NCBI RefSeq assembly: GCF_900114735.1
Contig: NZ_FOUA01000001.1
Coordinates: forward strand, 221,028-285,027
Reading direction: 5' to 3'
From: Halopseudomonas bauzanensis
Lineage (GTDB): Bacteria; Pseudomonadota; Gammaproteobacteria; Pseudomonadales; Pseudomonadaceae
DNA: 64,000 nucleotides
In this document: positions 47,177 through 54,552 of the stretch, one piece after another
Layout of the letters: every line of letters starts with the position of its first letter
Numbering within the stretch: the first letter of the stretch is position 1
Notes under the pieces: model-generated
The model's input: only the letters and a program-made list of their open reading frames with translations
Told to the model about the DNA's origin: nothing
Databases searched by the model: none
Position numbers and translations under genes: made by a program

Positions 47177-48586
47177 TCACTCGCCGGGAATAAGGATTTC
47201 AAACATATGTTTACATGATCTCGCTTTTTCCCCCAGCTTCGCCGCCAGCGCTTGCTTGGCGCCCCTGTCACCATGCACCAACCGCACCTCCGCTGGCCAG
47301 TGGCGCATGCGAGTGACAAAGTTGACCAAGCCTTTTTGATCGGCGTGTGCTGAGTATCCACCCAGGGTAGTCACCCCAGCGCGAATGTTGAGCCGCTCCC
47401 CCTCCACGTCCACATAACCGCCCTGCGGGCCGTATTGCTGAACGGCCCGTCCTGGAGTACCTGCAGCCTGATAACCGGTGAAGATAATATTGTGCCGGGG
47501 CTCCTCCAGCATGGCCTTCAGATAGTTGACGATGCGGCCTGCACTGCACATGCCGTTACCGGTAATGACGATAGCCGGCTGGCGGGTCTGAGCCAGGCGA
47601 TTGACCATGGCCTGGTGCTGGGCGTGCGTATTGACCGTGAGCAACTGATCGAAGCCCAGCGGTTTGTGTCCCTTGGCCACACGAGCCAGTGCTTCCCTGG
47701 CCCAATAGGGTTTTAGTTCGCGATAAAGCTGGGTGAAGCGACTGGCCAGCGGCGCGTCAAGGATGATCGGCATCTGGCTCCAGTCACCCTTCTGGCTGGA
47801 GATAATGCTTTCCAGTTCGTAAAGTAACTCCTGGGTGCGACCAATGCTAAACGCCGGAATGAGCACCGTACCGCCATCGGCCAGCGCCTGCTCCAGTGCC
47901 GCTTGAAAGCGTTGACGGCGCGTGCGGCGGTCTTCGTGCAGGCGGTCGCCGTAGGTGCTTTCCAGCACCACTACATCGGCACGGTAGGGGATGTCGGGTG
48001 GCGGCAGCAAAGGGGCATGGGGCGCCCCTAGATCGCCGGAAAAGATGATACGACGGCTGCGATTTTCCTTTGGGTAGTACACATCAAATTCTACCCAGGC
48101 GGAACCAAGAATGTGTCCAGCCCGCTGAAAGCGGACTTTGCAGCGCAGATCGGGTTGCTCGATCAGGGTTGTCCATTCCCGGTAGGGCTTGCCGTTGAGC
48201 ATGGGCTGGACCAGCTTGATAAAGCGCTCGGCCAATTGAGCGTCACGCTGGATGCCGACCATGAAGGCATCTTCCAGCACGGTGGGCAGCAGCTTGGCAG
48301 AGGGCTCGGTGCAGTAGATAGGGGCATTGAACCCGGCGGCCAACAGCCAGGGCAGTCTGCCGACGTGGTCTATGTGAACATGGGTAAGCACCAGGGCTTG
48401 CACGCTGCCTAACGGGAATTCGATGCTGAGATCGTTGGCTTTGGCGCCTCGTTTGGAGGCTTCTGCCCCCTGGAACAGCCCGCAGTCGATCAACACGCTG
48501 ACGGTTGGGCTCAGGTGGAGCTGATGGCAGGAGCCGGTGACGCCGCTCGTGGCACCGTGGTGTTCGATGTGGGGGTAGTGGGTCAT
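47177..48586 (-). CDS. Beta-CASP metallo-beta-lactamase fold RNase-like protein
   Basis: A 469-residue protein of the CPSF/YSH1-like bacterial group. The MBL domain holds the metal motif THVHIDHVG (His69, His71, Asp73, His74), the HILGSAWVEF histidine and FSGDLGAP Asp. The beta-CASP region (about 215-390) has ESTYGDRLHEDR, ITGNGMCSAGR and the final YSAHADQKGL histidine. Relatives are endo- or exoribonucleases, or DNA nucleases. It lies upstream of rfaH on the same strand, between the two halves of the capsule locus. Whether it acts on capsule transcripts is unknown. Confidence 0.88.
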   Translation of the reverse strand: MTHYPHIEHHGATSGVTGSCHQLHLSPTVSVLIDCGLFQGAEASKRGAKANDLSIEFPLGSVQALVLTHVHIDHVGRLPWLLAAGFNAPIYCTEPSAKLLPTVLEDAFMVGIQRDAQLAERFIKLVQPMLNGKPYREWTTLIEQPDLRCKVRFQRAGHILGSAWVEFDVYYPKENRSRRIIFSGDLGAPHAPLLPPPDIPYRADVVVLESTYGDRLHEDRRTRRQRFQAALEQALADGGTVLIPAFSIGRTQELLYELESIISSQKGDWSQMPIILDAPLASRFTQLYRELKPYWAREALARVAKGHKPLGFDQLLTVNTHAQHQAMVNRLAQTRQPAIVITGNGMCSAGRIVNYLKAMLEEPRHNIIFTGYQAAGTPGRAVQQYGPQGGYVDVEGERLNIRAGVTTLGGYSAHADQKGLVNFVTRMRHWPAEVRLVHGDRGAKQALAAKLGEKARSCKHMFEILIPGE

Positions 48587-48776
48587 GGAAGTCCTTTTTT
48601 TGTTTTTGGTTATTGCGCCCCGGGTCGTGCTTGGGTGTTGCGCTTGAGAAAGCGTACCGTAAGGAGGCCGCGGGCCGGGGTGGTGGCTTTGCAGACTGTG
48701 GTCGAGTAGACATTTTTAGAACAATTGAGCTGCCGTCATTAAAGTGGCATATACGCCGGGCATGCTTCAGCACTTC

Positions 48777-48805
48777 TTGACCTTGATAGGGGTTCTATCT
48801 ACAGT
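48777..48805 (+). promoter_or_regulatory. Candidate promoter for the export operon
   Basis: TTGACC (48777-48782) and TACAGT (48800-48805) are separated by 17 bp, 45 bp before the wzb start. Matches to the sigma-70 consensus are 5/6 and 4/6. The 48587-48776 stretch shows no gene. No ops element was seen on this side. Confidence 0.35.
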
Positions 48806-48849
48806 TGCGAACTTGATCGCCTGCCTATTTACGGATGCCACGGTACTGC

Positions 48850-49287
48850 ATGTTCAAATCTATTCTGGTTGTTTGTGTGGGCAATATTTGCCGTAGCCCC
48901 ACTGGCGAAGCCCTGTTAAAACAGAAGTTGGCAGGAAAAGACATAACCATAAGCTCAGCGGGGCTTGGCGCACTGGTTGGCAAGCCGGTGGATGTTACTG
49001 CTGCGGAGTTTCTCGACACCGCGGGCTGCCCGCTCCCTGACCACCAGGCTCGCCAACTCACTCCCGAGATGTTGCGTGAGGCTGACCTGGTGTTGGCAAT
49101 GGAGCAACGCCACCTGCAATCTATCCATTCACTCGCGCCTGAAGCACGGGGTAAAACTTTTTTGTTCTCCAAGTGGTCTGATGGGCGGGATGTGCCTGAC
49201 CCCTACCGTCAGCAGCGCCCCGCTTTTGAGCATGTGTTCAAGATTCTGGATAACGCCGCCACTGCCTGGTTGCCTTATCTCAAGTGA
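48850..49287 (+). CDS. wzb: Low-molecular-weight protein-tyrosine phosphatase Wzb
   Basis: A 145-residue cytosolic phosphatase starting at ATG 48850. The P-loop CVGNICRS (Cys9, Arg15) is at the N-terminus and the general acid Asp117 lies in VPDPYRQQ. Such enzymes dephosphorylate the tyrosine-rich tail of the adjacent kinase Wzc, and the cycle is needed for capsule assembly. It is the first gene of wzb-wzc-gfcA-wza-gfcBCD, 27 bp before wzc. Confidence 0.94.
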   Translation: MFKSILVVCVGNICRSPTGEALLKQKLAGKDITISSAGLGALVGKPVDVTAAEFLDTAGCPLPDHQARQLTPEMLREADLVLAMEQRHLQSIHSLAPEARGKTFLFSKWSDGRDVPDPYRQQRPAFEHVFKILDNAATAWLPYLK

Positions 49288-49314
49288 TGTTTTTTCAGTT
49301 ATAGAGAGCCCCTG

Positions 49315-51534
49315 ATGCAGAATACGCCTGCCGTTGCGCCACCTAAATCCAGTGATGAAATCGATCTATTGGCGCTGCTGGGCGCGCTGCTGGACAACAA
49401 GGCCATCATCATTGCCTGTACCGTCTTCTTTGCCGTAGTAGGTATTGCCTATGCGGTGTTGAGTACACCGGTCTACCAGGCCAATGGCATGATCCAAATT
49501 GAAGAGAAATCCTCCGGTGTTGGCAGCTTGCTGGGTGACAGTGAAATGTTCGCAACCAGCTCTCCCGCCGTAACCGAGATTGAGTTGCTCAAGTCCCGCC
49601 AGGTGATTGGCCAGGCTGTGGACAACCTCAAGCTGACCATTGTTGCCGAACCGAAACTGTTCCCGGTGATTGGTCCCTTTATGCACCGCCGCTTTCAGGC
49701 CGAGCCTGAGCAGCCCGTGGCCAGCGCCTTTCTCGGCTTTGGCAGCTTTGCCTGGGGTGGCGAGCGTATTGATATATTCCAGCTTGACGTATCGCCCGCT
49801 TATGAGGGAGAACCCCTGGTCCTGGTCGCGGGTGAAAATGGCGCTTATACCCTTTTCAATGAAGCTAGCCAGGAGCTGGTGACCGGTACAGTAGGTGAAG
49901 CTGTAGACGTTAATGGCATCAAGATTCAGGTGGCCGAGTTGATTGCCCGCCCCGGCACAGAGTTTGACGTCGTGAAACGCGGCCGATTGAGCACCATTCT
50001 GAGCCTCCAGCGCGAGATCGCAGCCAGTGAGAGAGGCAAGGACTCCGGCATAATGACTGTTGCACTTCAACATACCAAGCCTGCCTTCGCTATGGCAGTG
50101 CTGGATGAAGTCAGCCGGCTGTATGTGCGCCAGAATGTCGAGCGAAAGTCCGCCGAGGCCCAGCAGAGCCTGGAGTTCCTGACCGACCAGCTACCAAAGG
50201 TACGCAAGGATCTGGAACAGGCCGAGAGTGCGTTGAATGCCTACCAGGCCAGCGCGGGTTCGGTGGATATCACCATCGAAACCCAATCCGTATTGAACCA
50301 AGTCGTAGAGTTGGAAGCGGCCATTTCCGAACTCACCCTCAAGCGCGAAGAGCTGCAACGCCGCTTTACCCGCGACCACCCCAGCTATCAGGCGCTGATG
50401 AGCCAGATGGGCCAGCTGGAGAACCGGCGGGACCGTCTGCTGGAAGAAGTCGGCGGCCTGCCGGAAACCCAGCAAGAGCTGCTGCGCCTGACCCGCGATG
50501 TGCAGGTGAGTACCGAGATCTACACCCAGATGCTGAACAAATCCCAGGAGCTGGACGTGATGCGTGCCGGTACCGTGGGCAATGTGCGCATTATTGACAC
50601 TGCCGCCGTGGATACCAGCGCGCCGGTCAAACCGAAGAAGCCCTTAATCGTGGTGCTGGCTACCCTGCTGGGTGGCATGCTGGGCGTCGCTATCGCCCTG
50701 CTCCGCCATGCGCTGAACCGTGGCATCGAGAACCCCGAGCTGATTGAACAGATCGGCTTGCCGGTCTATGCCTCAATACCTTTCAGTAAGGACCAGGAAG
50801 TTATGGAGCGCGGCTTCAAGGGCAAGCCCTCACATGTACAAGGGTCCCATTTGCTCGCGGCTACCAACCCGGCGGATCTGTCGATCGAGGCGCTGCGCAG
50901 CCTGCGCACGAGCTTGCACTTCGCCATGATGGAAGCGAAGAATAATGTCCTGATGATCTCCGGCCCCAGCCCAGGGGTAGGCAAGTCCTTCGTGTCTGCC
51001 AACCTGGCAGCCATCGTGGCCCAGAGTGGCCAGAAGGTGGTGCTGGTCGATGCCGATATGCGCAAGGGTTACCTGCACAAACTGGTCAACATGAGCCCGG
51101 ATGCTGGCCTGTCGGGTTTGCTGGTGCATACCCACACCCTGGCGGATGTAATGCATAAGACCGAGGTGGAGGGCATGCACTTCATCAGCCGGGGTACCAT
51201 TCCGCCAAACCCATCTGAACTGTTGATGCATTCCAATTTCCAGGCCCTGCTGGATCAACTCAGTTCGATGTATGACCTTGTCATTGTCGATACACCGCCT
51301 ATTCTTGCAGTGACCGATGCTGCCCTGGTCGGCAGGCTGGCGGGCACCAGCCTGATTGTGACCCGCTTTGGCCTGAACCCGGTGAAGGAAGTGGAGCTGA
51401 CCGTACAGCGCTTCCGCAATAACGGTATCGAGATCAAGGGCGCCATCTTCAATGCGGTACAGAAGAAGGCAGCAGCATACGGCTACGGTAATTACGGCTA
51501 TTATCAGTACGAATACAAGTCGGACGCCAAATAA
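49315..51534 (+). CDS. wzc: Polysaccharide co-polymerase and tyrosine autokinase Wzc
   Basis: A 739-residue inner-membrane protein. An N-terminal helix (about 28-50) and a second near 440-460 enclose a large periplasmic Wzz/GNVR domain with coiled coil (about 260-390). The cytosolic BY-kinase has Walker A GPSPGVGKS (Lys557), Walker A-prime VVLVDADMRKG and Walker B VIVDTPP. The C-terminal tail has seven tyrosines between 722 and 734, the cluster that is phosphorylated. It controls chain length and export with Wza. Confidence 0.95.
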   Translation: MQNTPAVAPPKSSDEIDLLALLGALLDNKAIIIACTVFFAVVGIAYAVLSTPVYQANGMIQIEEKSSGVGSLLGDSEMFATSSPAVTEIELLKSRQVIGQAVDNLKLTIVAEPKLFPVIGPFMHRRFQAEPEQPVASAFLGFGSFAWGGERIDIFQLDVSPAYEGEPLVLVAGENGAYTLFNEASQELVTGTVGEAVDVNGIKIQVAELIARPGTEFDVVKRGRLSTILSLQREIAASERGKDSGIMTVALQHTKPAFAMAVLDEVSRLYVRQNVERKSAEAQQSLEFLTDQLPKVRKDLEQAESALNAYQASAGSVDITIETQSVLNQVVELEAAISELTLKREELQRRFTRDHPSYQALMSQMGQLENRRDRLLEEVGGLPETQQELLRLTRDVQVSTEIYTQMLNKSQELDVMRAGTVGNVRIIDTAAVDTSAPVKPKKPLIVVLATLLGGMLGVAIALLRHALNRGIENPELIEQIGLPVYASIPFSKDQEVMERGFKGKPSHVQGSHLLAATNPADLSIEALRSLRTSLHFAMMEAKNNVLMISGPSPGVGKSFVSANLAAIVAQSGQKVVLVDADMRKGYLHKLVNMSPDAGLSGLLVHTHTLADVMHKTEVEGMHFISRGTIPPNPSELLMHSNFQALLDQLSSMYDLVIVDTPPILAVTDAALVGRLAGTSLIVTRFGLNPVKEVELTVQRFRNNGIEIKGAIFNAVQKKAAAYGYGNYGYYQYEYKSDAK

Positions 51535-51571
51535 ATCAGTTTGCAATATGGAACCATTATGATTTAGTGGG

Positions 51572-51599
51572 TTCCCATGGGTAACCAAGTCGGTATAAT
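51572..51599 (+). promoter_or_regulatory. Promoter with overlapping palindrome upstream of the gfcA-like gene
   Basis: A perfect TATAAT (51594-51599) is preceded, 16 bp upstream, by TTCCCA (51572-51577, 4/6 to TTGACA). The perfect palindrome CCCATGGG (51574-51581), within a longer imperfect GTTCCCATGGGTAAC, covers the -35 region, and GGAACC/GGTTCC (51550-51575) forms another dyad. The arrangement suggests an operator-controlled internal promoter 33 bp before the gene start. Confidence 0.55.
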
Positions 51600-51631
51600 C
51601 CGACAGACACGAACTTTTAAGGAGTCGAGAT

Positions 51632-51910
51632 ATGAAAAAACAAGCAATCGCATTGGTGGCCAGTGGTCTTCTGCTCGCCTCCGGTCTTACTTTCGCTCAG
51701 CAGGACGCTCCTGCTGAAACAGGCGCACCGGCAGCTGCTGCTGGTACCAATGCAGGTGCAGGTGCAGGTGCAGCTGAAGGCACTCTGGGCTCCTACGGTG
51801 GCGTAGCACTGGGTGTTGCGGCTGTGGGCCTGGCTGTAGCAGCGGCTTCCGATAGCGACAGCAGCGGCGGCACTTCTACATCGACAAGTACTGCCACCCA
51901 GACCAACTGA
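51632..51910 (+). CDS. GfcA-like small secreted Ala/Gly/Thr-rich protein
   Basis: A 92-residue protein with a strong ribosome-binding site (AAGGAG). Signal peptide MKKQAIALVASGLLLASGLTF, cut after AQQ. The mature part is Ala/Gly-rich, with one hydrophobic stretch (GVALGVAAVGLAVAAAS) and a Ser/Thr tail (SGGTSTSTSTATQTN). Composition, size and place in a wza-gfcBCD operon resemble E. coli GfcA (YmcD), a threonine-rich peptide of unknown function. It has its own promoter and a terminator, so it is probably expressed more than its neighbours. Confidence 0.6.
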   Translation: MKKQAIALVASGLLLASGLTFAQQDAPAETGAPAAAAGTNAGAGAGAAEGTLGSYGGVALGVAAVGLAVAAASDSDSSGGTSTSTSTATQTN

Positions 51911-51931
51911 TTTATCGTTGCGGCTGGAAAG

Positions 51932-51967
51932 AGCCACCTGAAACCTTGCTTCAGGTGGCTTTTTTTT
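51932..51967 (+). terminator. Strong rho-independent terminator inside the export operon
   Basis: AGCCACCTGA (51932-51941) and TCAGGTGGCT (51951-51960) form a perfect 10-bp stem with a 9-base loop, followed by seven T. It lies 22 bp after the gfcA-like gene and 30 bp before the wza start, so wza-gfcBCD depend on read-through, antitermination or another promoter. Confidence 0.92.
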
Positions 51968-51996
51968 ACTTGGAACACCACGGAAGAATACCAATC

Positions 51997-53106
51997 ATGA
52001 TCCGATTCCCGCTTGTCGCTCTGGGCGCCTCCACCCTTCTCCTCCAGGCTTGCATGTTCTCCCCCGGGATGCACATGGACACCGACCGCCTGATCAGTCA
52101 GGATTCCGCTGAAAACAGCATGGTGGAAATGGTCCAGATCACGCCCAAGCTGATCGCTCAGGATCAGGCTGTCAATGACAGACTGGCAGTACCTCAGGCG
52201 CTGCTTGACTATTCCCCGGAAAATTACCGGATCGGCGCTAACGATGCGCTGTTTATCACTGTTTGGGACCATCCCGAGCTGACCATTCCCGGTGGCCAAC
52301 AACAACCCTCCAGTGCCAACGCCCGGGTAGTGCGGGATGATGGCACGCTGTTTTACCCCTTTATCGGCAATGTGCATGTAGCGGGCAAGACCCTAGAAGA
52401 ACTGCGTGAGATCATTGCCACCCGCTTGGCGCGCTATATCGAACAGCCCCAGGTTGACGTTAACGTCATCGAATACAACAGCCAGAAGATCTATTTCAGC
52501 GGCGCCTTCGAGAATGCCGGCATCCTGCCGGTGAATGCGCAACGGTTGACGCTGCTGGAAGCAGTAGGCCAGGCCGGCATCAATCCCCAGACTGCTGATC
52601 TGTCCAACCTGCAGATCATCCGCGATGGCGTGACCTATCGCCTGGACTATGACCGCCTGACCAGCATGCCGAGCCGCATTGGCGACGTGTACCTGCGCCC
52701 TGGCGATAAGGTGCATATGGGTCTGAACGACTCCCGCAAGATACTGGTTATGGGCGAGATTGGTCGCCCTGGCGCAATACCTTACCGCACCAGCAAGATG
52801 ACTCTTAGCGAAGTGCTGGGTACCGTCGGCGGCCCTTCGCCGCTGAGTTCCAGTGGCAAAGAAGTGTATGTGATTCGCGGCGTCGAGAATATCGAGAACG
52901 AGAAGGCGACCGTGTTCCAGCTCAATGCCCAGTCACCTTCGGCGTTCATTCTGGCTAATCAGTTCGAGATGCAGCCACAAGATGTGGTCTTTGTGGGTGC
53001 TGCAGGCGTGACGCGCTGGAACCGCTTTATCAGCCAGCTGCTGCCCACTGCCACCATTCTCTATACCGGTGCCAGAACGGAAGATGAAGTAAGAAGCAAC
53101 AACTGA
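51997..53106 (+). CDS. wza: Outer-membrane polysaccharide export lipoprotein Wza
   Basis: 369 residues from ATG 51997; family members have about 380. The lipoprotein signal ends LLLQAC (Cys19). The PES domain (about 75-165, YRIGANDALFITVWDHPEL, RVVRDDGTLFYPFIGNVHV) and two SLBB domains (IYFSGAFENAGILPVN, ILVMGEIGRPGAIPYR) follow, then a C-terminal amphipathic helix (TRWNRFISQLLPTATIL) that forms the outer-membrane pore. It works with Wzc. Read-through past the terminator at 51932 is needed if it has no own promoter. Confidence 0.95.
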   Translation: MIRFPLVALGASTLLLQACMFSPGMHMDTDRLISQDSAENSMVEMVQITPKLIAQDQAVNDRLAVPQALLDYSPENYRIGANDALFITVWDHPELTIPGGQQQPSSANARVVRDDGTLFYPFIGNVHVAGKTLEELREIIATRLARYIEQPQVDVNVIEYNSQKIYFSGAFENAGILPVNAQRLTLLEAVGQAGINPQTADLSNLQIIRDGVTYRLDYDRLTSMPSRIGDVYLRPGDKVHMGLNDSRKILVMGEIGRPGAIPYRTSKMTLSEVLGTVGGPSPLSSSGKEVYVIRGVENIENEKATVFQLNAQSPSAFILANQFEMQPQDVVFVGAAGVTRWNRFISQLLPTATILYTGARTEDEVRSNN

Positions 53107-53116
53107 GGACGCCCCG

Positions 53117-53770
53117 GTGAAGACCTTTTTACGTACGGTCGTACTGGGCATGGCCATGGCTGGCATGACCGGGTGCAATTCGCTGTCAGGCGATGCCCTG
53201 CAAACCATGAAGCTGGCCATATCCGGGCCTGAGTCGCCAATTACCGTTGACAAGGTGCACGCCGTCAACGGCCCGGCGCTGGCTGTCCGCCTGGGCGCGG
53301 CCGAGGCGATGCTGGTCAGCAATGGTACCGGCACCGGCCTGGTCGAGTGGTACGGCAATACGGAGATGCTGCTCACGCAGCATGGGCGTGTTACCCGGAC
53401 GGCTGGGCTGCCCGCCGACATCATCGCGCCGCTGGTGGCAGGCGACCCCTTCAATGCTGGCTTGCTGAACGTGGCCGATGGCACCGAGGTTGTTCGCCTG
53501 GTGGATTACCCCGCTCAATACCAGACCGGCCTGCGCCAGTATGCGCGCTATAAGCGTGGCCCCGTTGAAACCATCGAATACATGGGGCAACGCCACCAGC
53601 TGCAGCGCGTGGATGAGCATATCCGCATGCCGGAGCTGGGCTTCAAGGCCACCAATCATTATTGGCTGGAGCCGGACACCGGGCTGGTGCGCCGCAGCGT
53701 TCAACACTTTGCTCCGGACCTGCCACCCTTGCGCCTTACTCTGCTGAAAACCGCTGGGGGTCAATCATGA
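53117..53770 (+). CDS. gfcB: GfcB/YjbF family lipoprotein
   Basis: A 217-residue lipoprotein starting at GTG 53117 with GAGGA upstream. The signal peptide ends MAGMTGC (Cys20). The body has the YjbF pattern: LVEWYGNTEMLLTQHGRVTRTAGLPADI and FKATNHYWLEPDTGLVRRS. GfcB/YjbF proteins are needed for group 4 capsule or related exopolysaccharide surface assembly; mechanism unknown. It overlaps gfcC by 4 bp. Confidence 0.88.
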   Translation: MKTFLRTVVLGMAMAGMTGCNSLSGDALQTMKLAISGPESPITVDKVHAVNGPALAVRLGAAEAMLVSNGTGTGLVEWYGNTEMLLTQHGRVTRTAGLPADIIAPLVAGDPFNAGLLNVADGTEVVRLVDYPAQYQTGLRQYARYKRGPVETIEYMGQRHQLQRVDEHIRMPELGFKATNHYWLEPDTGLVRRSVQHFAPDLPPLRLTLLKTAGGQS

Positions 53771-54552
53771 TCACCCTGCGCTCTCTTCGTCGCGCTGCCA
53801 TGGCGGCGCTATTCGCCGGTTCGCTGGCCGCCCCCCTCGCTGCTGACACCATTTATATCGATGGCGCGGTGTTGAAGCCCGGTGAGTATCAATGGCGCCA
53901 AGGCGCTCGCCTGCATGACGCGGTAGTGGCCGGTCAGGTGAGTGCCCAGGCCTGGCCGTTGGGTGCCGCCCTGCTGCGCCAGAGCGCCATTGAGCCACAA
54001 CAGCGCCTGAAGGCTGGTGTGTTGTACGAGTTGCGAGCCAATGGCTTGTATGCCCGAGGCGAGAATAACGCTGAGCTGCAACAATTGCTCGAGCGCATGG
54101 AATCCCTCGTCGAGCGCCTGCCCGTTACCGGGCGGGTCGTCGCTGAGCTGGACCCTTTCCAATTGCTGCTCGCCAGCAAGAATGATTTGCTCGAAGCGGG
54201 CGATGAGCTGGTCTACCCCCGCCGTCCGAGCACTATCCGGGTGCTGGGTGCCGTGGCTGCCAATTGTCAATTGCCCTTCGATGCCGGCTTGCGCCTCAAG
54301 GACTACCTGCGGCAATGCCCACTCCATGCCTCGGCTGGTCGCGACTATGTGCATGTGATTCAACCCGATGGCACCACCGAGCGGGTGGGCATTGCCCACT
54401 GGAATCAGCAACCGGTCACGCTGGCCGTTGGGGCGATCATTTACGTGCCCGTAAACTCCGCCGCCCTGTCACCGGATGCCCGGGACTTGAATAAGGATAT
54501 GGCAGCGCTGCTGGCTACCCAGTACAGCCTGGGAGGCCGTTATAGTGAGTAA
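53767..54552 (+). CDS. gfcC: GfcC/YjbG family periplasmic protein
   Basis: 261 residues from ATG 53767. Signal peptide to about residue 25 (APLAADT). IYIDGAVLKPGEYQWRQGARL and TIRVLGAVAANCQLPFDAG are two SLBB-like/GfcC beta-grasp domains, and a C-terminal amphipathic helix (DARDLNKDMAALLATQY) resembles that of Wza. E. coli GfcC (248 residues) has this layout and is needed for group 4 capsule. It overlaps gfcB by 4 bp and gfcD by 8 bp. Confidence 0.88.
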   Translation: MITLRSLRRAAMAALFAGSLAAPLAADTIYIDGAVLKPGEYQWRQGARLHDAVVAGQVSAQAWPLGAALLRQSAIEPQQRLKAGVLYELRANGLYARGENNAELQQLLERMESLVERLPVTGRVVAELDPFQLLLASKNDLLEAGDELVYPRRPSTIRVLGAVAANCQLPFDAGLRLKDYLRQCPLHASAGRDYVHVIQPDGTTERVGIAHWNQQPVTLAVGAIIYVPVNSAALSPDARDLNKDMAALLATQYSLGGRYSE

